From contig JAJOZX010005636.1 in NCBI GenBank assembly GCA_023014485.1, positions 62,001 through 126,000 on the forward strand: a stretch of 64,000 nucleotides of DNA. The letters are read 5' to 3'. The translations under genes were made by a program, and so were the position numbers. The notes below the pieces were generated by a model. The model was not told where the DNA came from. It made no database searches and worked only from the letters and a program-made list of their open reading frames with translations. Source of the DNA: Bathynomus jamesi (Eukaryota > Arthropoda > Malacostraca > Isopoda > Cirolanidae). Positions 42,143-52,801 of this stretch are shown one piece after another (positions within the stretch are counted from its first letter, which is position 1; each line of letters opens with the position of its first letter).

Positions 42143-44329
42143 GTGATGAGTGTCGCAAATGTGGTAAACGAACAAACGTTTTTAAAACGAACGCACACGA
42201 CGACCCCGTGAAAATCTTTATGTCCTATATTGTCAAGTTAGCGAACAAGTTCAAAACAATGACTGTGTATATTCTTGCCCGTAATGGGGGAAAATTTGAC
42301 ATAAGGAACTGCTTGAGCACGAGTCATCGGAGATATTTTCAGGCGATCCCTTGAAAAGAGGAAACAAACTTATACAGATGCAAATAAGAGGTAATGTACA
42401 GTTCAAAGAGACTTTATTATTCACACCTTGTAAATTAGCCAAGCTACCCAAGGTAATGGGCGTAGCCGCCGAAGTTTCAAAAGGTATTTCCCTTACACTT
42501 TCCTCACTAGCGACACTTTAAATTATGTAGGACGACCTCCCCCCAAACATTACTTTAACTACGCCAACATGAGAGATAGTGAGCGTGAAGATTTTGACCG
42601 CTACTACAACAGTTTATAGGCACCCAGTTCACTCACAAGATCTTGTGGGAGCATGAGTATATTGCACGGATGGAAACAGATGGACAGTACCGTAAAGAAA
42701 TAAACACGGTCAAGCGTTCTATGGTGTTGGATCCTCTCAAATGCAGTGATAGCTTGTTCGGAGGGCGTACAAATCCCTTTAAACTATACTTTCCACGTAC
42801 GGAGGGCGTGAAACTCCATCACTACGACTTCTCTTTATACCCCTACGTGATGAAGAAAAATCCGTACCCCGTAGGTGCACCTGAAAAACTTGTGGAACCA
42901 GCACTACCCACCATCGAAGAGTTCTCAGCAAATTTGAACAAGAGCTATTTCGGTCTTTCTTTCGTAGACGTGCTCCCCCCTCGCGATTTATGGATGCCGA
43001 TCTTACCCATAGTTATAGACTACAAGCTCATGTTTTCCCTGTGCGTGAAGTGCACAGAGGAGAACACTGGGGCTTGTAATCACACAACCAACCAGCGGAA
43101 GATCAGAGGTGTATATACAAGCCCTGAGCTGTCCCTAGCCATGGCTACAGAATATTGAGAATATTGAAGATATATGAGGTGTAGAGGTTACAAAAGTACC
43201 CAACCTTTTTACGCCATATATAAACACTTTTTGAAGGATAAGGTAGAAGCATCAGGGTATCCGCGCGGAGTTAAGACTGAAGATGTAAAATCGGCGTATT
43301 TTCGGCGTTACCGTGACCGTCAAGGGACACAGCTTGACCGGTCCCAAATTGTAAAGAATCCGGACAAGCGCAAAGTTGTGCCTAAGCAGTCTTTGTGGAA
43401 AATTTGCACAGAATACGGACAAGGGGAACGTTCATCTAGCCCAAAGTTATAACTAGGCGTGGGATTATGCCAATGCTCCCGATAAAGAGGTCATGGAGAT
43501 CGTGAATGTAGGTAATACGTACATAATAAAGTACATTACCGAATTGGCTACAGATACCTCACGTGTTGCAAACATACCTGAAGCCAGCTTCACAACCGCA
43601 TACGCTCGCATCAATCTTTGGGGTCTATTGCATTCTCTTGGGCGGATATTCACAGCGAGGGAAGGTGAATACATGTCGCCTACTGGGGAATTCCTCAGAG
43701 AATTGATTGATAAGATCAAGGATAAGTATGGTGACATCGCATACGCAGACTCTTTTGTCTCAACAGGTCCAAAACGTATGGGGTACGGGTGAGGGTGGGG
43801 AAGGAGATGAAATATATCGTGAAGGCTAAGGGCATCACGCTTAACCAGGCGAACCGACGGTTAACTTTGATTCGTTGAAGGACCTAGTGTGCTTGGGAGA
43901 TGATGGCGACCAACCACCCAAACTGACTGTCGGGACCCACAATTTTCGGGCCCAGAAGCTGGGGTGTGTGAAGGAACTTAGGGGTACGAAAGTGTGCCTA
44001 TTTACTTGTTAACGATATGCTTATTTTATTTATTACACGTATTTCAATACATATACACCTTGAATAATTCGATGATATGTTTATTAAATAAATCGTGTTT
44101 CAGTTAGCGTTTCATTTTCTCCTTTGTGTGTGTCTGTTTGTGTGTGTGTGTGTATGGGTGCCTATGTACAGGAAAAATCCTAAGCTCCGCCCCCTGTATG
44201 AGCGATCAAAGGTCACTTAACTCCTGCTACTACCTGGCCAATCTCTATCCCTGCGTGCTCATTTGGCCGCTGCAAGCCCTGGGTCTCAGACGTGTATTTG
44301 AAGAATTCTCACGTAGACGAAAAATAGTG

Positions 44330-44839
44330 ATGGCTACCTTTGATATTGCGTGCTCGACGTTTATGAAGTGGTGTTCAGCAAAGTCTACAGATGAGGTGGT
44401 TACTGAAAAACTCCCATGCCCTCCCTCCTTTGATACTTTTAAGGCTACATTGAACCTTGCGAAGCTTGAGGAACAGGAGGTTCAAATACTCTACGGCTAT
44501 TCTGGCGAGAGCAATGCAGGATTTCGTGGCACAAACGATGTAATGGGCTATGTTGTAGAAATAAACTGCGTAAAAGCTTACATATACCGCAAAGTGAAAG
44601 AAACAACACGTGCAGAAGAGAAACAACGGGTATGGTTGGTGAGTCTTGTTGATGAGTGTGAGTGGTGTGACAAGTGGTATTATCTCATGCTGCATCATAC
44701 CGAGTACTCGTACCCTGTGGCTAAGAATGTAAATCTTGTTATAATGGACAATCTGAAATATTTTTACCACTACATTCATATATATATCATGACGAGGCTT
44801 GCAGTTAAGTTATGGCTAAAGGCTTCTGTGAGTTTTTAA
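44330..44839 (+). CDS. Unrecognised Polinton accessory gene A
   Basis: 169 codons from ATG 44330 (MATFDIACSTFMKWC). The longer upstream frame from 44126 runs through a (TG)n repeat and is not credible. Features: an acidic/neutral N-half with LEEQEVQILYGYSG, a RKVKETTRAEEKQRVW helix and Cys/Trp-rich CEWCDKWYY. No known domain recognised. It follows polymerase B on the same strand, where Polintons often carry variable genes. No internal stop until 44839, although nearby genes are broken. It may continue in another frame (MAKGFCEFLIEF at 44813). Confidence 0.45.
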   Translation: MATFDIACSTFMKWCSAKSTDEVVTEKLPCPPSFDTFKATLNLAKLEEQEVQILYGYSGESNAGFRGTNDVMGYVVEINCVKAYIYRKVKETTRAEEKQRVWLVSLVDECEWCDKWYYLMLHHTEYSYPVAKNVNLVIMDNLKYFYHYIHIYIMTRLAVKLWLKASVSF

Positions 44840-45428
44840 TAGAATTTAGAGACGAGTATCGCTTGCTAAGCAAAAAGGATAAATATGGACAAATGTTTCT
44901 CTCAAATAGTGCGCCGGAGTGTTAATAAAATGTGTTTAGTTCGTGAAATCCCCCTGAACAAAAATGTCTTGTACACATTCTGGGGAATGGGAGTGATAAA
45001 ACATTAAAGCCGATATTACTTCGTGTGTCGCAGATGGAAAAATTCTCAAAACGATTGCCCAGTATAATGGGGTACAAGTATTTACATGACTTTTTCATGT
45101 TGGAACAAACCCTTACACGAAACATTAACGCTTGGTATGACTCACCCGTGTGAGTCGTTTCCCACACCTGTCTCCAGCCAAACTGCGCACCGGCTGCTCA
45201 TAGTCATTTCAGAGCTTGAACCGACTGGTCGTGCACTCCTAACAATATAATACGATGGAGCTTCCTTTGAGCAGCATTCTCAATGCCGTGTACGATTACG
45301 ATGTGTCCGTCACGAAGTCATTGCGTGTGTTCAGGCGTAAAACCGGTGCCGTTAACTAAGTACTTGAAACGACTTGTAGACAAATAAACTCTGGTAAACG
45401 GAAAGTTGTTTATTTATGTGTTGAGGAG
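44840..45428 (+). pseudogene. Broken remnants between accessory genes
   Basis: Short plus-strand segments in different frames look protein-like: LVREIPLNKNVLYTFWGMG at about 44936-44990, LLIVISELEPTGRALLTI at about 45198-45250, and MELPLSSILNAVYDYDVSV from 45255. Stops separate them. They may belong to one decayed Polinton gene. I do not recognise it. The minus-strand frame 44922-45167 is antisense to these and is dropped. Confidence 0.35.
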
Positions 45429-46001
45429 ATGAATAGAGTCTTCGTGATAGTTGAGAAGTGGGGTGAGGATCGTTATAAAATACCTGCAGGTGTAGGCACA
45501 AGAAGAGAACAGATTAGTAATACTCCCTCATATGCCACTGTTTGTACGTTGTGTATAAATAGCGATCAACCATGCATTGATATACGACTGATGTGGAAGA
45601 ATGCATCTGATAATAACGTTCTTGTCCCCACGCGAAACCGCTTCATCCTCGACAGAATGTTTGAAATTGTCGGTTTCCGCAAGCTAAAGCCTATATTAGA
45701 CGCACGTGTCACGGATATGCTTTATTTTGATAGGGTTCTTGAATACACATACACCGCTCTACTCGATGGGTTTACCGAATGTAAGAATGAACATGGTGAG
45801 AATGGTCTAAAGCTGGATGCTTATTTAAAAGGTTTAAAAGGTTTAGACTCTTCGAAATGTCATGAACTTTGGTACAAAGGAATTGTGCGGTACAGAGCTG
45901 AGCTCACCTACACCGTTCACCCTGAAGAACTATTTCTTTATATAATGAGCAGCTATCGCTACGACTTAGATGATTATTTCAACTGCCGATATGTATTGTG
46001 A
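45429..46001 (+). CDS. Unrecognised Polinton accessory gene B
   Basis: 190 codons from ATG 45429 (MNRVFVIVEKWGEDRYKIP), open to the TGA at 45999-46001. Mixed hydrophobic and charged composition without low complexity. It contains a CTLCINSDQPC cysteine pair and a Tyr-rich C-terminus (IMSSYRYDLDDYFNCRY). No signal peptide, membrane segment or known domain is seen. Same strand and block as polymerase B and gene A. It has stayed open while the core genes decayed, which makes it worth comparing with other Polintons. A viral accessory or regulatory protein is possible; nothing in the sequence decides it. Confidence 0.5.
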   Translation: MNRVFVIVEKWGEDRYKIPAGVGTRREQISNTPSYATVCTLCINSDQPCIDIRLMWKNASDNNVLVPTRNRFILDRMFEIVGFRKLKPILDARVTDMLYFDRVLEYTYTALLDGFTECKNEHGENGLKLDAYLKGLKGLDSSKCHELWYKGIVRYRAELTYTVHPEELFLYIMSSYRYDLDDYFNCRYVL

Positions 46002-46011
46002 AGAAGAGTTC

Positions 46012-46360
46012 ATGGCTGAAAAGCGCCGATCGGTAAGAATAAACCCTCGATTGGAAAGGAGTGTTTATAAACTTATATTTAATAATGATGTTGTGGCTAA
46101 GGATGCCCTCTTTGTGCGTGCTTTTGATTGTATTTTGTCCATGTTTAAAGAGTGATAGCTTGCCAACCGAATGTAAAGTGGACACAAAAATAGTATTGAA
46201 CAAATTGAAGGCCCTTTACATCGAATATAGGCATCCGCATACCTTAAGCGGTGAAATAATGTTAAATCGTATTTATTGTATGGTACAAAGCAACAATGAT
46301 GTAACTGTAGACTTGATCACATACGAGTTTAGTATTTTAGTTAAGCGCAGTAGAACATAA
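46012..46360 (+). pseudogene. Unrecognised Polinton accessory gene C, frameshifted
   Basis: Starts at ATG 46012 (MAEKRRSVRINPRLERSVYK) and ends in that frame at 46155. A second frame takes over near 46150 and reads ECKVDTKIVLNKLKALYIEY to VKRSRT at 46360. Together they make about 115 residues of helical, basic protein. It begins 10 bp after gene B stops, so the two may be co-transcribed. No family recognised. It is the last gene-like stretch before the Tc1-like element. Confidence 0.4.
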
Positions 46361-46610
46361 AGTGTATGTATTTTGATGTATATTGTTTTGCAGTATATAT
46401 ATTTTCTATATATTTGTTAAAATATATAGAATTCTTCTGAACTATTTTGATTGTCCATTTATTTTCTATATATTTCATGAAATTAATTCCATTAATTCGT
46501 CTAAATAAACAGAATGATGTACTTGTCAAAAGTTTAAGTACAACTACTAATTTCCAATGTTTTGCTGCTTAGCTCATGACAAACTTTAAATTTAAACTTA
46601 ACAGGTACTA

Positions 46611-46991
46611 GAGATGAATATTATCTAGCAAACTTAGAAATATCTTTAGTGTTGTTTTAAAAAGCCATTTACCTACTTATATTTGACCAGGACGCAGGAG
46701 GACGAAGCCTTCATACCAGACTCAGTCTGGCATGAAGTCTTCGTCCTCCTCTCTCCTCCCTGCCTCTTCCACTCATGCATTCACCATCAAAACCAGCATT
46801 TGTGACTATGTGAAACTTAGAAACCATACTGCACACCAAAAATAGCCAAAGTTGACCACACATATCAATGCACGGTGATATACGAGGCTACAGTCATATT
46901 TAGGTTATATTTCAAACCTTTATGGTCAAATATAAGTAGGTAAATGGCTTTTTTAAACACTAAAGATATTTCTAAGTTTGCTAGATAATAT
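46611..46991. repeat. Inverted repeat enclosing a 27-bp-arm hairpin
   Basis: Outer arms 46620-46690 and 46920-46990 (CTAGCAAACTTAGAAATATC and complement; CATTTACCTACTTATATTTG and complement) enclose 230 bp. Within lies a second hairpin at 46695-46751, AGGAGGACGAAG.CTTCAT.CCAGACT against its complement. Non-coding as far as I can see. Confidence 0.7.
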
Positions 46992-47007
46992 GACATCATT
47001 TGAGCAT

Positions 47008-47654
47008 TAGTAGTTTTTGAATAGTTGACTTTACTAAAATTGACACACCCTAAATTACTGGAAATCAGAGGTGAAGGAGATGAGGACACGCAGGTAGGAG
47101 ACTGCAATGTCAGACCCAGGAAGACTCCTGACATCAACCCAGATGCCACCAAACTCTCAGAGCTTATTGACTGGAACTCTGGCGTGACTGACCCTCCTCT
47201 GACCTGCTCCATCACCACTGCTGCAATCAAGAAGATTCTGGATAGACCAATGGAAGTTCCTGCATGGCCCTCACACACACACAGTCAGTAGAGAGGTGTG
47301 TAAGGATGACAACTGAAGCAGCACAACATGTTTACTCACAAGAGAGGAGGGAGGCGTACATTGGTGGCCAGGTGGCCAGTAGGGAGTTCATGTCCAGGAA
47401 CAAGAGCAAGGTAGACATGGCATCCTTGGCAAAGTTCAAGAAACCTATCTATATTTCTAAGTTTTAATATTGAAATACAATCAAAATGTCTTTAATTGTA
47501 TGTAATGTATATAAAATGTAGTTATATACAATAAAAAAAATACTTGCAAAAATCTGGATTTTAAAGCCATATTTCGATTTAGCACATAAAAAATGCATCA
47601 TTTCGTCACTAGTAGTTTTTTGAATTGTTGACTTTACTAAAATTGACACACCCT
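47008..47654 (+). repeat. 45-bp direct repeat around an unrecognised coding fragment
   Basis: AGTAGTTTTTGAATAGTTGA followed by CTTTACTAAAATTGACACACCCTA occurs at 47008-47052 and 47609-47654. Between them, 47058-47467 reads protein-like on plus in two frames (VRPRKTPDINPDATKLSELI, then SVERCVRMTTEAAQHVYSQE). That resembles a repeated protein of unknown function found in arthropods and other animals, from memory only. It could be a transposon cargo fragment. Confidence 0.45.
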
Positions 47655-47794
47655 ACTGGGGTAGTGTGTTTCTTCAGGAGTATGTTAATACATGTGTTCA
47701 GTTATTATCATGCGCTGCAGGTCTTTACATATAAAATCCTTGCAGAGGAGCTAACTGTGTAGTAAGGTATATTTCTGTGTTTCAGAAAACAAAA

Positions 47795-49139
47795 ATGGGT
47801 GCCAAAGCTCAGTTAACAACAGAAAAAAGACAGTCGATTGTAACTTTGAGAAATGAGGGCCAATCACTGAGGCAAATTATAAAAAAATTAAAAGTTTCTC
47901 TGAATGCGGTTGCTTGTGCCTTTAAACGGTACGAAGAATCTGGTCAAAATAAGGACAGATAAAGGTCAGGTCGACTAAGAACCACAACAGACTCAGAGGA
48001 CAAGTATAGCCGAGTCACCAGTCTGCGCAACAGACGCCTCACAGCACCTGAAATCAAAGCCCAGCTGATCAACTCCAGAAGTACAACAGTTTCAACATCA
48101 ACTGTTCAAAGAAGACTAAGAGAGGCAGGATTAAAAGGACAAACTGCAACTTTTGAGCAGTGGAAATTTGTCCTTTGGACTGACGAATCAAAGTTCAAAG
48201 ATTTTGGATCCAAACGCAGAGTATTTGTGCGGCGCAGAGCGGGTGAAAGAATGGCACAGCAGTGTGTTGTGCCAACAGTGAAGCACGGTGGAGAAAGTGC
48301 GATGGTCTGGTGACAAGTATAGCCGAGTCACCAGTCTGCGCAACAGACGCCTCACAGCACCTGAAATCAAAGCCCAGCTGATCAACTCCAGATGTACAAC
48401 AGTTTCAACATCAACTGTTCAAAGAAGACTAAGAGAGGCAGGATTAAAAGGACAAACTGCAACTTTTGAGCAGTGGAAATTTGTCCTTTGGACTGACGAA
48501 TCAAAGTTCAAAGATTTTGGATCCAAACGCAGAGTATTTGTGCGGCGCAGAGCGGGTGAAAGAATGACACAGCAGTGTGTTGTGCCAACAGTGAAGCACG
48601 GTGGAGAAAGTGCGATGGTCTGGTGATGTTTTGCAGGGGAGCAAGTTGGAGATCTCAAAGTCACTGGAATACTGAACCAACGTGGCTATCGTGGCATTCT
48701 ACAGCGCCATGCCATCCCATCTGAACTGCGACTAGTTGGCCAACAGTTCATAATGCAGCAAGAAAACGATCCTAAACACACTTCCAAGCTGTATCAAAAT
48801 TACCTGAAGCAGAAAGAACGGCAACGTCAGCTCACAGTTATGGAATGGCCAGCACAGTCCCCGGATCAGAACCCCATCGAGCTAGTGTGGGATGAACTGG
48901 ATCGACGAGTGAAAGCCAAGCAGGCATCCAGTGCTCAGAAGCTCTGGGAACTCTTACAAGAGTGCTGGCAGCAGCTTTCACCAGACTATCTTCTTTCTCT
49001 TGTTGAGCGCATGCCTCGAATTTGTTCTACTGTAATTGCTGCTAGAGGAGTCTATTTTGATGAATCTAAAGTTTATTCTTTGCTTTTGGTAAATTGTCCC
49101 GATTTGTTGTTATTTAAATTCCCATGTTTGTACTTATGA
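47795..49139 (+). pseudogene. Tc1-like transposase, frameshifted with a 313-bp tandem duplication
   Basis: Start ATG 47795 (MGAKAQLTTEKRQSIVTLRN), the helix-turn-helix of Tc1 enzymes, open to a stop at 47962. The next block is present twice (48000-48312 and 48313-48625). Each copy has RLTAPEIKAQLINSR, STVQRRLREAGLKG, LWTDESKFKDFGS (first Asp) and a GGESAMVW end. The duplication length is not a multiple of three. The final block (48753-49139) has MQQENDPKHTS (second Asp) and AQSPDQNPIELVWDELDRR (third, Glu), a DD34E pattern. About 30 residues between RREAGLKG and WKFVLWTDE look deleted. Confidence 0.88.
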
Positions 49140-49233
49140 ATTTGTGTCATGATAACTAAGTTAAAGTAAAAAACTTTAAGCAAAATTTGAAATTTATGAA
49201 TATTTCAAGGTGTACTTAAACTTTTGACTGGTA

Positions 49234-49270
<37 letters not shown>

Positions 49271-50003
49271 TGATGGATCGAATAACCTCAACCGCAACCG
49301 CAACCGCACTACAACCTCAAAAAAATTCACAACCGCAACCGTAACCGCACCGCCGTTCCAAAGTGCGGTTGCGGTTGTAAAGCTTAGTTAATTTTAATTT
49401 TAGGTTAATTAGAAATATTTCTTTTTTTAAAAAGAAAATGATGGGTCTCCTTATGCGTGCTTAAACGTGACGTCATACGGCTGCCGTAGTAAAATTGGTT
49501 TAAACTGCGCTCTAAGTTATTACTCTGTGAGCTCCATGAAGTAACATTTATTTTTATTAATTTTCTTCAAACTAAAATCGCCTTTAGTACAATAGTCAAT
49601 AAAGCTTATTCCTGCTCGACGGACCTCTCGGGTTCGTGTAACTTGGTCAATGGCCTTGGTTGGCCAAAGGGGTGGTTTCTCGAACATACTCCCCCAAAAG
49701 GGGGTAAAGAAGTGGTCTGTGTTAAACGGACCTGCGCAGTCTCAACTCGCTGCTAGTTGACAACATCAGTCCTCGTTCTGCTTTGATTGTTATCGTGTAA
49801 TGTTATGAGCTCTTCATATCTACAACGGTTTTTCATATTGTGTAATGTTTAGTTTATTGAATAACGATACAACTGTGATTGCATTATTGCTCTTAACTGT
49901 TACTGTATTGTAATTACTGACAGTGATAACTGATAAGTACTTATTTTTATTTTTCGTGTTCACAGATTTTTAAATTAAGATTTGAAACATTATATTAACA
50001 GAA

Positions 50004-51864
50004 ATGGAGACCAGTGTGTGGTGGAAATATTTTAGTAAGGAATCCACTGATACTGCAAAATGTGATCTTTGTAATAAACTATATTCTCGCAAGGGACGTA
50101 GTACAACTAATCTTAATCTTAAAAATCATATGAGTCAATGCACAAAGAAGAATTGAACAATTAACTAATGAACAAAACGAATTATCGAAAAAGAAATCAA
50201 AGGAAACCGCACTTGAACAAATGAAAAAAGAAACAAAGCAACGAAATGGGACAATAGATCAGTTCTTTCCAAAAACTAAAGTTTGGGATATAAATAACCA
50301 CAAATCAAGATCTCTGGATCAAAAGATCGCCGAAATGATTGTAATGGACGATTTGCCTTTCAGTCATGTTGAGGATATAGGTTTCATGAAACTAGTCCAC
50401 AGTATAAAATAAAACAGAGACATTTTTACGAAAACCTTGTCTATAACAAAATGTACCCTTTGGCTGTGGATAAAGTGAATGACATACTGAAAGACATGAA
50501 AGATAGCAAACTGTCATTTACTACTGATGCTTGGTCAGATACTTCTGCTGGTGTATCTTTGATGTCACTAACGGGCCACGGCATAAACAAATTTGAAAGA
50601 GTTAATTTAGTGTTGTGTGCTGAACCTCTTAATGAACGACATACTGGTGAATATTTGTCCCAAAAATTTGATGAAATGATCAAAATGTGGCACTTGGACG
50701 CAGCTGTGCATATAGTGATGAGAGACTCAGGAGCGAATATTAAAAAAGCTCTATTTCTCAGTGGTGTCAACAACTTGAACTGCACTGCCCACAAACTCCA
50801 ACTAGTGATCAAGTCAGGATTATCTACTCAGAAATCTGTCTCTGATGTTATTGCCAAGGTACGCTCCATAGCTGGCCACTTAAACCATTCAACGCAGGCC
50901 CAGGATGAGCTGAAAAAAATTCAAAGTCGTCTTGACAAATCGCAGCTTGCAGTTATGAATGACACTCCAACAAGGTGGAACAGCACTCTTCACATGTTGG
51001 AGCGAATATCAGAAGTTAAAGAGCCCCTTTGCCTGTACTTTCTATTAATTCCAAAGTGAGAGATCTAACTAAGGCTGATTTTTCTTTGATCGACCATGCG
51101 TTAAGATTCTGAAACCATTCGATGAGATCACCAGAAGTTTGAGCTCTCGTTCCTCCTCCATATCAGAAGTAATTCCCTTAGTAACTTCACTAAAAAGATA
51201 TCTGAATGACTTGAGCGAGAGTACTGAAGGAGTAAAGAGTATGCTTCTCACAATGAGTACTGAACTTAACAGAAGATTTGACACTCTAGAAGTAAATTTT
51301 CTATATTCTGTCGCGACCTATCTCGATCCTAGGTACAAGGGAAAATTCTTCTCTAGTCCAAATGTTTTGAAGCAGGTTCAGGAAGAACTAGCAAGACTGT
51401 GTGAAAATGTTGATGTGACAAACCCTGAACCAGTCAAAAAGCAGCCAAAAAGAGCCCGAATGACTGATTCTCCTGAGCCAAGTTCTTCAAAGTCGTCACT
51501 ACTGGACTCGATGAACGCATTTTTGAGTTCAAGCAGTGAAGAAGAAGAAAGTTCACCAAAGATCAACAAGAAGATGCGAGTTCTTCTAGACAACTATCAC
51601 AAAGAAAAAAGAATTGCTCCCGACAATGATCCTCTTCAGTGGTGGAAAGATAACGAACTAAAATACAAAGAACTTGGCTGTATTGCAAGAACATATCTTG
51701 CTTGCCCTTCAAGTAGCATTCCAAGCGAGCAGCTCTTCAGTGGAGCGGGAACGTTGTACGATGAGAGGCGTTGCCGCTTGAAAGGTGAAAATGCAGCAAA
51801 AATATTATTCTTGAAATTCACACTGCCTGTCATTAAGTTTGACATCAGTTTTTCAAATGAATAA
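50004..51864 (+). pseudogene. hAT (ZBED-like) transposase, broken
   Basis: ATG 50004 opens a BED zinc finger, WWKYFSKESTDTAKCDLCNK ending in NLKNHMSQC, stopped at 50156. The frame resumes at 50221 (NGTIDQFFPKTKVW), again after a stop at 50412, and runs 50451-51059: FTTDAWSDTSAGVSLMSLT (first Asp), VMRDSGANIKKA (second Asp), LNCTAHKLQLVI (C-x2-H) and TPTRWNSTLHML. The last block 51139-51864 ends with PSSSIPSEQLFSGAGTLYDE, the hAT dimerisation domain. At least two stops and one frameshift (near 51060-51130). Otherwise full length, about 600 residues. Confidence 0.9.
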
Positions 51865-52033
51865 TAATCCATAACTTTCCAATGGGTGGAGGCTGGGGAA
51901 AGTGGTAGGTGGGATGAACAGTGCGATGGGTCCTCGTCCCTCATCCTGGTAACACACTTAGTGCAAAATATGGTTTTAATTAATTTGACCTATTCTTTCA
52001 TAATAGCTATATAAGTTTAGAATATACTTCATT

Positions 52034-52157
52034 TAAATAGTATTTATTTAGTAAATACCTTATGTTGAACACAAGTTTTGCAACACACAAATAGCGGTAG
52101 CGGTGTATTGCAAAACTTGTGTTCAACATAAGGTATTTACTAAATAAATACTATTTA
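52034..52157. repeat. Hairpin with 50-bp arms inside the hAT element
   Basis: AAATAGTATTTATTTAGTAA...GTTTTGCAA (52034-52083) is mirrored almost perfectly at 52108-52157, with a 24-bp loop containing AGCGGTAGCGGTG. Non-coding, downstream of the transposase stop. Confidence 0.8.
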
Positions 52158-52370
52158 GTATATATTATGTACCAAGTGTGGCTAAATCGCACTATAGTGG
52201 CTAAATCCAGTTAATAATTACGCATTTTTCCTAGTATATGATAACCGCAACCGCAACCGCGGTTGGAAAAAATTCGACAACCGCAAACACAACCGCAACC
52301 GCGGTTGTGAAAAACCGACCACTCGATCCATCACTAATATATATATAGATATATATATATATATATATAT

Positions 52371-52740
52371 TATACGATATTAAGGAATAACTGTGGTGAT
52401 GGGAATATACATAAACGATGCACGTTTGCTACAATAAATATATATATGTATGCACTAAGCCAACTGGTTGCTTAAGACTTCTAAACCAACTGGCTGCCTA
52501 AGACAACTGGCAGATTTCTAAGCCATCTGATGCTGTGAAGAACATATCTTTTAATTGAATAAATAGCGCAATGTGGTAACTCAAAAGTTAATAATATGCA
52601 CATACACCTATACAAGCCGGTTACGCTTTCTAAGCCAGATTAAGCCGTCTAAGCCAACAGGTTGATTAAGCCAACTGGGTGATTAAGACCTTCTAAGCCA
52701 AGTGCAAAGACGAAGAACTTTATCATGCGTCTGGCACTCC
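52371..52740. repeat. Degenerate AAGCCAACTGG repeats
   Basis: TAAGCCAACTGG-like units recur about ten times, in two clusters (52452-52530 and 52628-52705), often as TTCTAAGCCA or GATTAAGCC. No gene seen. Confidence 0.55.
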
Positions 52741-52751
52741 CAGGCGAATGA

Positions 52752-52753
<2 letters not shown>

Positions 52754-52801
<48 letters not shown>

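Larger units (their letters stand above)
38568..44000 (+). pseudogene. Polinton protein-primed DNA polymerase B, decayed and interrupted
   Basis: N-terminal pieces lie at 38568-39190 in changing frames; 39208-39726 (172 codons) is the conserved N-domain. 39734-40072 is a Cys/His-rich zinc region (CKECHMVCERCKSSKC). YYDVETY (about 40142) is the exonuclease Exo I block. The hAT 40243-42142 splits the gene; leaving out the hAT and one duplication keeps the frame open. 42643-43158 holds LFGGRTN and HHYDFSLYPYV (motif A). 43174-43452 includes a degenerate motif B. 43493-43792 is the palm end, where the DTDS motif C block is missing. A viral-type replicase in origin; inactive here. Confidence 0.85.
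32173..46360. mobile_element. Polinton/Maverick element, decayed, about 14 kb
   Basis: Ten or more genes characteristic of Polintons occur in one block. Minus-strand genes (38492 down to 32173) are ATPase, two small conserved proteins, integrase, minor capsid, basic protein, major capsid and protease. Plus-strand genes (38568 to 46360) are protein-primed polymerase B and two or three accessory genes. Most are broken by frameshifts, stops or insertions. Terminal inverted repeats were looked for near 31.4-32.1 and 46.4-46.5 kb without success, so the outer limits are the outermost genes. Two later hAT insertions lie inside. Confidence 0.88.
46522..49234 (+). mobile_element. Tc1-like element with nested and duplicated DNA
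   Basis: Ends share GTCAAAAGTTTAAGTACA (46525-46542; complement at about 49212-49229), next to TA at 46520-46521 and 49235-49236. The transposase lies in the right half. The left half (46540-47790) is not Tc1-like and contains an inverted repeat, a perfect-looking hairpin and a direct repeat, so later DNA probably entered near the 5' end. The left terminus is less well matched than the right, so the left limit is tentative. Confidence 0.6.
49268..52336 (+). mobile_element. BED-finger hAT element in a TA tract
   Basis: 3069 bp, starting TAGTGATGGATCGA and ending TCGATCCATCACTA, flanked by TATATAT on both sides. Sub-terminal regions on both sides hold many AACCGCAACCGC repeats, typical of hAT transposase-binding arrays. 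The transposase gene in the middle has stops and frameshifts. A 50-bp-arm hairpin lies at 52034-52157. Confidence 0.9.

Noticed and set aside
44126..44329. N-terminal extension MCVCLCVCVYG of accessory gene A
   Set aside because: Encoded by a (TG)n repeat; the ATG at 44330 gives a protein of normal composition.
46865..47278. 137-codon minus-strand frame
   Set aside because: Antisense to the plus-strand fragment with SVERCVRM; composition fits a shadow frame.
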